From the NCBI RefSeq assembly GCF_023544465.1, contig NZ_JALPVL010000009.1, forward strand, positions 62,001-126,000: a stretch of DNA of 64,000 nucleotides. The letters are read 5' to 3'. The DNA is from Paractinoplanes maris. Lineage in GTDB: Bacteria; Actinomycetota; Actinomycetes; Mycobacteriales; Micromonosporaceae. Made by a program: the position numbers and the translations under genes. The notes beneath the pieces are model-generated. The model searched no databases and was not told the origin of the DNA. It saw only the letters and a program-made list of their open reading frames with translations. This document shows positions 25,283 to 33,557 of this stretch, piece after piece (position 1 is the first letter of the stretch; each line of letters opens with the position of its first letter).

Positions 25283-26257
25283 ATGCGTGCTGTCGCCGTC
25301 TCCGCCGCCCATCACCTGGTCGACGTGCAGGTGCCCGACCCCCAGCCCGGTCCGCACGACCTGCTCGTGCGGGTCCACGCCGTCTCGGTGAACCCGGTCG
25401 ACGTGCAGAGCGCCGGCCGGGGGCCCACCGGCGGCGACCCGAAGATCCTCGGCTACGACGCGGCCGGCGTGGTGGAGGCGGTCGGGCCGCGGGTCACCCG
25501 GTTCCGGCCGGGCGACGAGGTCTACTACGCCGGGGACATCCGCAAGCCGGGCAGCAATGCCGAACTCCAGGCGGTGCACGAGAACATCGTCGGTCGCAAA
25601 CCCTCCACCGTGGACATGGCGCAGGCCGCGGCGTTGCCGCTCACCACGATCACCGCCTGGGAGGCCCTCTTCGACCACCTCGGTCTGACCGCGGAGAGCA
25701 CCGGCACGATCGTCGTTCTGGGCGCCGCCGGCGGCGTCGGCTCGATGGTCACTCAACTCGCGAAGACGCGGACCAAGCTGTCCGTCATCGGTACGGCGTC
25801 GCGTCCGGAATCGTCGCGCTGGGCCGTCGACATGGGCGCCGACGAGGTGGTCGACCACCACCAGGGACTGGCCCGCGAGGTGCTGCGGCTGCGGCCGGAC
25901 GGTGTCGAGTACGTGTTCTCACCGCACTCGGCCGCGAACGTCGGCGAGTTCGCCCGCCTGCTCAAGCCGTTCGGGCATGTGGTCGCGATCGACGAGGTGG
26001 ACAGCGTCCAGCCGTTGAAGGCGAAGAGCATCGCCTGGCACTGGGAGCTGATGTTCACCCGGCCGATGTACGCGCCCGAGGACGACTACCAGGGCCGCCT
26101 GCTCGACGAGGTGGGCCGGCTGGTCGAAGCGGGCCAGGTGCGCAGCACCCTGGTCACGCGGCTGGGGCCGTTGAATGCGGCCACGATGACCGAGGCGCAC
26201 CACCTGGTCGGCACCGGGTCCGGCTCGTCCATCGGCAAGGTCGTCGTGACCATCTGA
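25283..26257 (+). CDS. Zinc-independent alcohol dehydrogenase / quinone oxidoreductase
   Basis: 324 residues, medium-chain dehydrogenase fold. N-terminal catalytic domain with VRVHAVSVNPVDVQSAG and YDAAGVVEAVG; nucleotide-binding motif LGAAGGVGSMVTQLA (146-160); then RPESSRWAVDMGADEVVDH and C-terminal HHLVGTGSGSSIGKVVV. The zinc-binding cysteines of true alcohol dehydrogenases are absent, so it should be an NADPH-dependent quinone or enoyl-type reductase of the ZADH group. AGAGAGGAG precedes the ATG. Confidence 0.88.
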   Translation: MRAVAVSAAHHLVDVQVPDPQPGPHDLLVRVHAVSVNPVDVQSAGRGPTGGDPKILGYDAAGVVEAVGPRVTRFRPGDEVYYAGDIRKPGSNAELQAVHENIVGRKPSTVDMAQAAALPLTTITAWEALFDHLGLTAESTGTIVVLGAAGGVGSMVTQLAKTRTKLSVIGTASRPESSRWAVDMGADEVVDHHQGLAREVLRLRPDGVEYVFSPHSAANVGEFARLLKPFGHVVAIDEVDSVQPLKAKSIAWHWELMFTRPMYAPEDDYQGRLLDEVGRLVEAGQVRSTLVTRLGPLNAATMTEAHHLVGTGSGSSIGKVVVTI

Positions 26258-26275
26258 GGGGGTGACTGCGCTGTT

Positions 26276-26689
26276 TCAGGGCAGTTCCGCTGCTTTGAGC
26301 AGCAAGGCGTGCAGGGTCTCGCGCTCGTCGGCGGTGAGCTTTCCGAGTGAGTCGGCGAGGACGCCGTCGACGGCCTCGCCGCCGGCTTGCCGGAGCTCGT
26401 CGCCGGTGGGGGTGAGCTGGTGTTGAACCTTGCGGCCCGGTCCCTCGACGCGCTCGATGAGACTGCGGTCCACCATTCGCTTGGCGAGCTCACCCATCGA
26501 CTGGTCGGTCTGGAAGGTCAGCTCGGCCAGTCGATGCAGCGAGGCGCCGGGATTGGCGTGCAGGTGGCGCAGGGTGTCCCACTGCACCAGCGACAGCCCC
26601 AGTGAGGCAAGGCGCCGATTGGCCTCGCGGTGGTGCTGCCATTGGAGGCGCTTGACGGCCAAACCGACCTGCTGCAGGGAGGAACTCAC
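26276..26689 (-). CDS. MarR-family transcriptional regulator
   Basis: 137 residues with the MarR winged helix: LVQWDTLRHLHANPGASLHR, LAELTFQTDQSMGELAKRM, then the wing RVEGPGRKVQHQLTPTGDEL. It is divergent from the hydrolase gene at 26772, and the gap holds a 30-bp inverted repeat with perfect 12-base arms, so it very likely represses that gene and itself. The 3' end is 18 bases from the convergent ADH gene. Confidence 0.92.
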   Translation of the reverse strand: MSSSLQQVGLAVKRLQWQHHREANRRLASLGLSLVQWDTLRHLHANPGASLHRLAELTFQTDQSMGELAKRMVDRSLIERVEGPGRKVQHQLTPTGDELRQAGGEAVDGVLADSLGKLTADERETLHALLLKAAELP

Positions 26690-26716
26690 CGGGGGAGCCT
26701 ATAGCAAGGTTGCGTA

Positions 26717-26746
26717 TATAAGGAACCTGTTCTAAGGTTCCTTATA
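26717..26746. promoter_or_regulatory. MarR operator between divergent genes
   Basis: TATAAGGAACCT, six-base centre GTTCTA, AGGTTCCTTATA: perfect 12-base arms. It lies 27 bases before the MarR start and 25 bases before the hydrolase start. GTATATAAG-type AT-rich sequence suggests overlap with promoter elements. Confidence 0.85.
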
Positions 26747-26771
26747 GTCGCCCGTTGCAAGGAGCCCTCGC

Positions 26772-27602
26772 ATGTCCGTTCACTCGCTCACCGTCCCCGG
26801 AGCCGGCCTTGTCGAGCTCACCGTCACCGAGCGCGGCCAGGGCCACCCCGTTCTGCTGCTGCACGGCGGTGGGGGACCGCTCACCGTCACCGCGTGGGCC
26901 GACCGGTTCGCCGAGGCCAAGCCTGCGCGTGTGCTGACCCCGGTTCACCCGGGCTTCAACGCCACCCCGCGTCCCGCCGGGCTCGACTCGATCGCCGGGC
27001 TGGCCGCGACGTACGTCGCTCTGCTCGACGCCCTTGATCTGCACGACGTCACGGTGATCGGGAATTCGATCGGTGGCTGGATCGCCGCCGAGATGGCTCT
27101 GCTGCGCTCACCTCGGGTCAGCAGCTACGTGCTGGTCGACGCGGTCGGCATCGAGGTCGCCGGCCACCCGGTCGCCGACTTCTTCTCCCTCACTCCGGCC
27201 GGGCTCGCCGCCCGCAGCTACCACGACCCGAAGACGTACGGGGTCGACCCGGCCAAGCTGCCCGCGCAGATCCGCGAGGCGATGGCCGGCAACCGCACCG
27301 CCCTCGAGGTGTATGCCGGGCGGGCGATGACCGACCCGACGCTGGCCGACCGGCTGAGCGGGGTGACCACTGCGACCCTGGTCGTCTGGGGCGAGGCCGA
27401 CCGGATCGGCGACACCGCTTTCGGCCGGGCCTACGCCGCCGCCATTCCCGGTGCACAGTTCACGCTGCTCCCCGGAACTGGTCACCTGCCGCAGATCGAG
27501 ACTCCCGACGCGCTGATCGAGACCGTCTGGTCCTTCGCCGACGCGCACGCCACCAGGAAGCCCGGACGCTCGTCGACGACCGGAGACCTCAGCGTCGCCT
27601 GA
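26772..27602 (+). CDS. Alpha/beta hydrolase
   Basis: 276 residues, with oxyanion-loop motif LLLHGGGGP (28-36), nucleophile elbow GNSIGG (S99), acid in WGEADRIGD, and catalytic His in GTGHLPQIE. It resembles the BphD/haloperoxidase-like hydrolases. Likely induced through the divergent MarR regulator when a ligand, possibly a phenolic compound, is present; the substrate is not readable from sequence. Confidence 0.88.
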   Translation: MSVHSLTVPGAGLVELTVTERGQGHPVLLLHGGGGPLTVTAWADRFAEAKPARVLTPVHPGFNATPRPAGLDSIAGLAATYVALLDALDLHDVTVIGNSIGGWIAAEMALLRSPRVSSYVLVDAVGIEVAGHPVADFFSLTPAGLAARSYHDPKTYGVDPAKLPAQIREAMAGNRTALEVYAGRAMTDPTLADRLSGVTTATLVVWGEADRIGDTAFGRAYAAAIPGAQFTLLPGTGHLPQIETPDALIETVWSFADAHATRKPGRSSTTGDLSVA

Positions 27603-27723
27603 TCGTGAGACGGCGGGCCCGACATCGCCGTCGGCATTCCCGCCGAGGCGCCCCGCGACGACCCGCGGCTGCGTCAGTCGTTGTACCGATGCCACTCACC
27701 GGCCCTGGAGGCAGGGTGAGGAC

Positions 27724-28500
27724 ATGGACCACGACATCCCGTACGCCTCGGCGAGCGAACAAGTCCTCGACGTCTACGGAGACCCGGCCGCCACCCGCCC
27801 CGCCATCGTGCTGGTGCACGGTGGCGGCTGGTTTCGCGGCGACAAGTCGAAGGAACAGAAGCTGGCGACGATCCTGGTCGACGCGGGTTACCTCGTCTTC
27901 GTGCCCAACTACCGCCTCGCTCCGGACCACCCGTTCCCGGCCGGCCGCGAGGACATCCTGGCCGCCACCGACTGGGCGATTGCCTCCGGGTACGCCTTCG
28001 ACCGCGACCGACTGGCCTTTCTCGGCGGATCGGCCGGCGGCAACCTGGTCATCGAAGCCGGTCTGGCCACCGGCCGGCCGGCGGCGAGCTGGTCGGGCAT
28101 CTTCAACCTCGAGGCGTTCATCGAGGCGACCGACGCCACCGTGGCGGCCACACCCACCACGCAGGACCTGGACGCCATGCGCAGCGCCGACATCAACCAG
28201 ACCGGCCGGGACGACGCCTTCCTGCGCTGGTGCATCCTGCAGGAGGTCGGCGGCGACCGGTCCCTGCTGCCCCAGGCCTCGACCGTCCGGCACGCCGTCG
28301 CGTCGGCCGGTCCGGTCTACCTGGCCAACTCGCTGGCCGAGTTCGTGCCGGTCAGCGATCCGGTGGCGATGCAACAGGCGCTCACCGACGTCGGGGTGGC
28401 CAGCACACTTCAGCTGATCCCCGGCACCAAGCACGCGGAGGGCTACCTGGAGCACGCCGTCGAGGGGACGCTGACCTTCCTCCGGCAGGCTTTGGCATGA
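27724..28500 (+). CDS. Alpha/beta hydrolase, esterase/lipase fold 3
   Basis: 258 residues. HGGGWFRGDKSKEQ near residue 31 is the HGGG(W) oxyanion motif of the hormone-sensitive-lipase/kynurenine-formamidase group; PNYRLAPDHPFPA follows; the nucleophile is in GGSAGGNL; catalytic His in GTKHAEGYLEHA. The start codon has GGAGGCAGGGTGAGG upstream. Its stop overlaps the MFS start (ATGA), so hydrolase, transporter and VOC protein form one operon. Confidence 0.88.
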   Translation: MDHDIPYASASEQVLDVYGDPAATRPAIVLVHGGGWFRGDKSKEQKLATILVDAGYLVFVPNYRLAPDHPFPAGREDILAATDWAIASGYAFDRDRLAFLGGSAGGNLVIEAGLATGRPAASWSGIFNLEAFIEATDATVAATPTTQDLDAMRSADINQTGRDDAFLRWCILQEVGGDRSLLPQASTVRHAVASAGPVYLANSLAEFVPVSDPVAMQQALTDVGVASTLQLIPGTKHAEGYLEHAVEGTLTFLRQALA

Positions 28501-30122
28501 CCACCGCGGCGGGTGCCTGGGCGCCGCTGCGGCACCCGGTGTTCCGGGCGGTCTGGATCGCCGCCTTCGTCGCGAACGTCGGCACCTGGATGCAGACCGT
28601 GGCCGGCCAGTGGCTGCTCGTCGAGCAGCACAGCTCCAGCCTGCTGATCTCCCTGGTACAGAGCGTCTCCAGCATTCCCGTGCTGTTGCTGGTGATCCCG
28701 GCCGGTGTGGTCGCCGACTTCCTGGACCGCCGGCGGCTGTTGCTGGCCACCCAGTGCGTGCAGGCGGTGATCGCCGGGATCCTGGCGTTGCTCACCGCGG
28801 CCGGACGCACCTCGCCCGAGGTGCTGCTGGTGTTCACGTTCCTGCTCGGCTGCGGGGCGGCCGCCCAGTTGCCGGCGTACCAGGCGATGGTGTCCGACCT
28901 GTTGCCCCGCTCCGAGCTCGGCCCGGGCGCGTCGCTCAGCTCGCTCGGCGTCAACCTCGCGCGGGCGGTCGGCCCGGCCATCGCCGGGTTGCTGCTCGCC
29001 CACCTCGGCGTGCCGTGGCTGTTCGCCCTGAACGCGATCAGCTTCCTGCTCTTCGCTGTCGCGCTCCTGTTCACCCCGGGTGGCCGGCCGGCGAACAGCT
29101 CCGCGATGAAGGCCGCATCGCTGTCGAGTTTCGAGGCGGGTGGCCGCTACGTGCTGAACTCGCCCGCGGTACGCCGCATCCTGCTCCGGCTGGTGCTGTT
29201 CGCCTTGCCCGCCAACGTGCTCTGGGCGTTGCTGGCGCCGCTGGCCGAGCGCCGTCTGGGGCTGGGCGCGGCCGGTTATGGCGTGCTGCTGGGTGCGGCC
29301 GGGGCCGGGGCGGTCGCCGGTGCGGTCCTGATGCCACTCGTGCAGAACCGGCTGTCGGGATCCGCGAGGCTCACCGTCGCGGGCGCGGTCTACGGCGCCG
29401 GGCTGATCGGGCTGGCCCTGGTCCGCGACGTCGGCGTGGCGGTCGCCCTGCTGGTGCCGGTCGGCGTCGCCTGGATCGCCGTGATCGCCGGCCTCAACGC
29501 CGGCGTGCAGGCGTTCCTGCCGGACTGGGTGCGAGCCCGCGCCCTGGCCGTCTACCAGATGGTGCTGTTCGCGACGTTCGCCGGCAGCGCCGCCCTCTGG
29601 GGCGCGGTCGCGACCTGGATCGGGCTGGGCCCCGCTTTCACCGTCGCGGGGGTCCTGCTGGTCGCCACGACCGTGGCCGGTGTGTGGTTGCCGTTGCGCC
29701 GCACCGACGTCGGCGACCGGACGGCGGTCCCGGCCGGTGTGCTGCCGGAGGCGACCTTCGTCGGCGCGATCTCGCCCGACGACCCGGTGGAGGTCCTGGT
29801 CCGCTATCACGTGCGACCTGAGCACCGGGACGACTTCGTGCGGGCGATCGCCGAGCTGCGGACCAGCCGGCTGCGCACCGGCGCGACGCAGTGGGTGCTG
29901 CTCAGCGACGCCGTCGACGCGGATCAGCTGGTCGAGCGTTACCGGGTGGCCTCCTGGACCGAGTTCCTCGACCAGCGCACGAACCGGCAGACGCCGTTCG
30001 ACGAAGAGGTACGCCGGCGGGTCGAGGCGCTCGCCGACACGGTTACCTGGCAGCGCTTTCTGACCGTCGCCGTCCCACATCACGTGCACAACGTCGTCCA
30101 GCACCTCGGGGAGCCCGCATGA
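28497..30122 (+). CDS. MFS transporter with C-terminal ABM-like domain
   Basis: 541 residues. Residues 1-410 form a 12-helix major facilitator of the EntS/MFS_3 type (FRAVWIAAFVANVGTWMQTV at the start, then VVADFLDRRRLLLATQ in the helix 2-3 loop). Residues about 425-541 are a soluble domain, PVEVLVRYHVRPEHRDDFV to WTEFLDQRTNRQTPFDEEVR, resembling antibiotic-biosynthesis-monooxygenase dimeric domains. This fusion is known in the family; its purpose is unclear. It overlaps genes on both sides by four bases. Confidence 0.9.
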   Translation: MTTAAGAWAPLRHPVFRAVWIAAFVANVGTWMQTVAGQWLLVEQHSSSLLISLVQSVSSIPVLLLVIPAGVVADFLDRRRLLLATQCVQAVIAGILALLTAAGRTSPEVLLVFTFLLGCGAAAQLPAYQAMVSDLLPRSELGPGASLSSLGVNLARAVGPAIAGLLLAHLGVPWLFALNAISFLLFAVALLFTPGGRPANSSAMKAASLSSFEAGGRYVLNSPAVRRILLRLVLFALPANVLWALLAPLAERRLGLGAAGYGVLLGAAGAGAVAGAVLMPLVQNRLSGSARLTVAGAVYGAGLIGLALVRDVGVAVALLVPVGVAWIAVIAGLNAGVQAFLPDWVRARALAVYQMVLFATFAGSAALWGAVATWIGLGPAFTVAGVLLVATTVAGVWLPLRRTDVGDRTAVPAGVLPEATFVGAISPDDPVEVLVRYHVRPEHRDDFVRAIAELRTSRLRTGATQWVLLSDAVDADQLVERYRVASWTEFLDQRTNRQTPFDEEVRRRVEALADTVTWQRFLTVAVPHHVHNVVQHLGEPA

Positions 30123-30496
30123 AAAGCCCGTTCAGCACTGTCGCCGACGTCTTCTGCTTCGTGCCCGACCTGGTCGCGGCGACCACCTGGTACACCGAGC
30201 GGCTGGGCGTCCCGCCGGCTCTGCAGGCCGCCCAGATGGCCCGCTTCGATCTCGGCCCGAGCAGCCTGACCCTGCACCGGTTCGACGAGTTCAACACCGG
30301 CGGACCGGCCGGCTGCGTCGCCTACTGGGACGTCAAGGACGTCGACGCGGTGGTCGCCGAGTGGGGCCGGCATGGCGCGACCGCCCACCGCGGACCGAAA
30401 ACCATCATGACCGGTGAGCGGCTCTGCCAGCTGCTCGACCCCTTCGGCAATCTGATCGGTGTCCGGCAGGCGGCTCCCGATACCGTTCGGAAGTGA
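30119..30496 (+). CDS. VOC family (glyoxalase/bleomycin-resistance-like) protein
   Basis: 125 residues forming two beta-alpha-beta-beta-beta modules: FSTVADVFCFVPDLVAATTW and YWDVKDVDAVVAEWGRHGA, with the metal-site segment LLDPFGNLIGV at the C-terminus. It is the third gene of the hydrolase-MFS-VOC operon (ATGA overlap). With an exporter in front, a binding or detoxifying role for a small molecule fits; this is inference. Confidence 0.88.
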   Translation: MKSPFSTVADVFCFVPDLVAATTWYTERLGVPPALQAAQMARFDLGPSSLTLHRFDEFNTGGPAGCVAYWDVKDVDAVVAEWGRHGATAHRGPKTIMTGERLCQLLDPFGNLIGVRQAAPDTVRK

Positions 30497-30583
30497 AACC
30501 TCAGGCGGGCTCTGGCCTGACCACCGCGGCGGGCCGCCTCGACCTCACGGCCTGAGTGAACTCGGATCCGCTGCCGCTGATCG

Positions 30584-31954
30584 ATGCCGCATATGCTGCC
30601 TCGCGTGACCGACAGCGCGATGAGCGGTACCGAGCTCGACAATGTACTGCTGGCGGTGGAGAGGGCCGCCCCGGTCGACGCGGTCGAGGCAGTGACCCGC
30701 GCCATCGGCAGCAGCCTGGACGCGGACTGGGTGTCGTTTCTCGTGGCCGACATGAGCGGTCGCGCCTTGGTACGGCTGGTTCACCTCCCGATCGGCGAGC
30801 CGGCCGGCGGCCGCAGGCAGGACCGGGACGTCGCTCAGCTGATGCCGTTCGACGGGGGCCCGCAGGAGCAGGCGCTACGCGCGCAGCAGGCATTGGTCGA
30901 GCAGGTCGGTGACCGGTTCGTGGTTCGGGCGCCCGTCACCCAGCGCGGCGAGGCCATCGGACTGCTGGAGATCGCGCTGTCCGCTGCGCCGGGTGAGGCG
31001 ATTGTCCGGCGCTTGTCGCTGGCCGCGCACACCCTGGCGTTCGTCGTGATTGCCAATCGCCGGCACACCGACCTGTTCGAGTGGGGTCAGCGGACGACGC
31101 CGTTCACCCTGGCCGCGGAGATTCAGCGGCGGCTGCTGCCCGAGGCGTTCACCTGTGAGGCCGACTCGTTCACCCTGTCGGCGTGGCTGGAACCCGCGGC
31201 CAGTATCGGCGGCGACACCTTCGACTACAGCCTCGCTCGCGACGTGCTCCATCTGAGCATCACCGACGCTGTCGGTCACGGGGTGGACAGTGCGTTGACC
31301 GCGACACTGTGCGTCAGTGGGCTGCGTAATGCCCGTCGTCGCGGCGCGACCTTGCCGGAGCAGGCGCAGGCGGCGAATCAGGCGATCATCGGCAACCGGC
31401 CGGCCGGGTCGCTGTTCGCCACCGGGCTGCTGGGCCGTCTGCACCTGGCGACGGGGCTGCTCGATGTGGTCAACGCCGGGCACCCCATGCCCTACTTGAT
31501 TCGCGGCGAACAGGTGCTGTCCGTGGCTCTGGACGTCAACCGGCCTTTCGGTGTGCTGGCGGACAAGCCGTATCGGCCGGACCGCCTTCGGTTGATGGCC
31601 GGTGATCGGCTGGTCCTGATCACCGACGGCATGCTGGAGCGTGGCGCCGCCGCTCTCGACCTGCCTTCCCGCCTGCGGGAACTGGCTCGGCTGCACCCGC
31701 GCGAGGTCGTCCGTGTGCTCGGTGACCTCGTGCTCGAGGTGGCCGGACCCGCACTGCCCGACGATGCGTGCCTGCTGGTCCTGGACTGGTACGGGGGGCA
31801 CGGCGACACCCGTACCACCACCGCCGGCGCCGACACTCGCCGAGCCAGCAGATCGGCCGCGGATCGGAGCCGAACCTGGCCGGTCGAAGCAGGTACGGGG
31901 CGGGCTTCGCAGTCAGGTCACCTCGGACCAGAAAATCTAGGTTCAACGTACTAG
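30584..31954 (+). CDS. GAF-SpoIIE (PP2C-type) serine phosphatase
   Basis: 456 residues. A GAF-like sensor (about 15-165; PVDAVEAVTRAIGSSLDADW ... VVRAPVTQRGEAIGLLEIAL) precedes a SpoIIE/RsbU phosphatase domain (about 180-405). The metal ligands are in GGDTFDYS, SITDAVGHG, ITDGMLERG and PDDACLLVLDW. Such enzymes dephosphorylate STAS anti-anti-sigma factors. An anti-sigma kinase and a STAS protein lie 0.6-1.5 kb downstream. The C-terminal 50 residues are low complexity. GTG 30605 is an alternative start. Confidence 0.88.
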   Translation: MPHMLPRVTDSAMSGTELDNVLLAVERAAPVDAVEAVTRAIGSSLDADWVSFLVADMSGRALVRLVHLPIGEPAGGRRQDRDVAQLMPFDGGPQEQALRAQQALVEQVGDRFVVRAPVTQRGEAIGLLEIALSAAPGEAIVRRLSLAAHTLAFVVIANRRHTDLFEWGQRTTPFTLAAEIQRRLLPEAFTCEADSFTLSAWLEPAASIGGDTFDYSLARDVLHLSITDAVGHGVDSALTATLCVSGLRNARRRGATLPEQAQAANQAIIGNRPAGSLFATGLLGRLHLATGLLDVVNAGHPMPYLIRGEQVLSVALDVNRPFGVLADKPYRPDRLRLMAGDRLVLITDGMLERGAAALDLPSRLRELARLHPREVVRVLGDLVLEVAGPALPDDACLLVLDWYGGHGDTRTTTAGADTRRASRSAADRSRTWPVEAGTGRASQSGHLGPENLGSTY

Positions 31955-32475
31955 ACATTCTCGCGACCGCCGGTTAGATTCTTTCTTGTCGAGAACGAAG
32001 TAGGAGAAAAGACGCGTACGGAACACCGCCTTGCTGAGGCGAAGGAGCCGGACCGACAACGCCCCGGCTCACGCGCACAGATGGTGAGTGCGCCTGCAGT
32101 TGAGTAGTTCCCGGACGGGTTGGTGTGTGGTCCGGGTGTGACAGGTGGCGGGGCCGAGGTGGGATTCGGGGCTTCGTCGCAGGTGGCAAGAGTTCGTCGT
32201 ACGTGTTCGGGGCCATGAAGTTGCGTGGGGTTCCAGCACCGACGAGCGGCACGTGGGAAGAGAAGTCAGAGGAAAGGGAGGGTCTTACACCGTTGGATCG
32301 CCCGTTCCTGGCCGTTTTGACAGGTTGGGCGCGGACACCGCAGTTTCCATCGAACGAGAGGTGGTCTCCGGTCACGCTTATGCGGTCCTCACACCCGAAC
32401 CCCGTTTTCAGGGCTGGTGTGGAAATGACAATCCGGCGTTCATGTCGGTAGATGGTGTATCAGTCCCATAACCCT
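31955..32475. other. Region with no assured protein gene
   Basis: Frames on both strands are open but none matches a family I can defend. The base composition is less GC-rich and richer in G/T runs than the neighbours. A possible group II intron 5' fragment is described separately. In one frame near 32370 the sequence REVVSGHAYAVLTPEP recalls the His motif of calpain-like proteases, but the rest of such a domain is absent. Confidence 0.4.
32088..32470 (+). ncRNA. Possible group II intron 5' portion (domain I), truncated
   Basis: Begins GTGCGCC, which matches the GUGYG 5' end of bacterial group II introns. A perfect stem CCCGGAC/GTCCGGG follows (32110-32116 with 32130-32136), then purine-rich GTGGCGGGGCCGAGG-type sequence. 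I recall similar DNA before intron-encoded reverse transcriptases in actinobacteria, but found neither the reverse transcriptase nor a convincing domain V. Treat as a lead only. Confidence 0.3.
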
Positions 32476-32506
32476 GGGCCCCGGCGCTTCGACAGCGCCG
32501 GGGCCC
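32476..32506 (+). terminator. Strong intrinsic-type terminator
   Basis: GGGCCCCGGCGCT, loop TCGAC, AGCGCCGGGGCCC: a perfect 13-bp stem followed by TCGTTCTCG. It separates the unexplained 32-kb region from the anti-sigma kinase gene. Confidence 0.8.
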
Positions 32507-32604
32507 TCGTTCTCGAACTCGAGATCCCCGCTCAACCTGAAAAATCATCACGTTCGATGAGGACGACAAGTTTCCCACGATCGTGATGAGGGCAGTTTGC
32601 GGCA

Positions 32605-33036
32605 ATGAGTGCTTTGCGGTTGCTTGCGTTTCCCCCGCACAGCCGCCTGCTGTTCGCTTGGGAGCTGCACAGCGACCAGGATCTCCGGCGGATCCGGGCC
32701 GAAGTCGTCCGGGTCCTCGCCGACCAGCCGCACCCGGTGCCGGAAGACCTGGTGCAACGGATCGAGTTGGTAGCCACCGAGCTGGCCGGCAACGCCCTGC
32801 GCCACGGATTGCCACCGATCACGGTCCGGCTTCTCCGTGACGACGACTGCTACCTCCTCGACGTCAGCGACCACGACCCCCATAACCCGCCTGGACCGGT
32901 CGTCGCTTCCGGGCAGTTCAGTGCCGGTGGGCGTGGCCTGCACATCGTCCTCTCCCTGGCTCAGGAGCTGTGCTGGTACAAGACCGACAACGCGAAACAC
33001 ATCTGGGCGTCGTTCCCGTCGCCGCGCCCGGGCTGA
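32605..33036 (+). CDS. Anti-sigma regulatory serine kinase (HATPase_c_2)
   Basis: 143 residues, GHKL ATPase of the RsbW/SpoIIAB group. N-box: ELVATELAGNALRHGLPPI; D-box: LLDVSDHDPHNPP; G-box: SAGGRGLHIVLSLAQELCW. Such proteins bind and inhibit a sigma factor or phosphorylate a STAS partner. The STAS gene starts 38 bases after the stop, so the two form a pair. No sigma factor gene lies in the window. Confidence 0.9.
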   Translation: MSALRLLAFPPHSRLLFAWELHSDQDLRRIRAEVVRVLADQPHPVPEDLVQRIELVATELAGNALRHGLPPITVRLLRDDDCYLLDVSDHDPHNPPGPVVASGQFSAGGRGLHIVLSLAQELCWYKTDNAKHIWASFPSPRPG

Positions 33037-33074
33037 ACGCCGACGACGAGCAATGTCATACCCCCGTGCTAGAC

Positions 33075-33407
33075 ATGCCGGTTGTGACTACCTCACTCTT
33101 TACGATCCTCTCGCTGGAGGGACCGACCGGCGTCCTGCGTCTGGAGTTGGCGGGCGACTTCGACATGAGCATCGGCGACGCGCTTTCCGGCGCCCTGGCC
33201 GAAGCAAGCCGGCGCCCCGGCATCACGGACGTGATCGTGGACCTGGACCGTGCGCGGTTCATCGACTCCCACGTGGTGGCCGGCTTGGTCTCGGGCTATG
33301 AGGCAGCGACCTCGGCCGGTCGGAGCTTCACCGTGGTCAACGGCCACGGCATGGTGCAGCAGGTCCTCGACATCACCGGCCTGTCCGAGGTGTTGTGCGC
33401 GAGGTGA
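33075..33407 (+). CDS. STAS-domain anti-anti-sigma factor
   Basis: 110 residues. The STAS fold is visible in GVLRLELAGDFDMSIGDALS, DVIVDLDRARFIDSHVVAGL (Ser in FIDSHV is the usual phosphorylation site) and VVNGHGMVQQVLDITGL. It follows the anti-sigma kinase and would be its target; the phosphatase at 30584 could reset it. GTG 33066 is an alternative start three codons upstream. Confidence 0.88.
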   Translation: MPVVTTSLFTILSLEGPTGVLRLELAGDFDMSIGDALSGALAEASRRPGITDVIVDLDRARFIDSHVVAGLVSGYEAATSAGRSFTVVNGHGMVQQVLDITGLSEVLCAR

Positions 33408-33461
33408 TTCCTCGCCGTTCGTGCGATGTGCCGCGGCGCCGCCGCTGGCAGGCTCAGGTTC

Positions 33462-33557
33462 ATGGCGCTCGTACTGGACACCGCGACGATCGCACCGCGG
33501 GCTCGCGCCGAGGCGGTCCGGGCCGCGATAGGTTACGCCCGGATCCCGGCCGGCTAG
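33462..33557 (+). pseudogene. AraC-family regulator 5' remnant
   Basis: A 31-residue frame, MALVLDTATIAPRARAEAVR then AAIGYARIPAG and stop. It matches the N-terminal stretch of AraC regulators of the type with an LDTxTVAPRxRAEAV opening. The rest of the gene is missing: sequence beyond belongs to the antisense lectin gene, whose stop overlaps this one. Confidence 0.55.

Noticed and set aside
32145..32471. 108-residue plus-strand frame with a calpain-like HAYAVL motif
   Set aside because: Only the short motif fits; no catalytic Cys region or overall domain, and the frame lies in the possible structured-RNA region.
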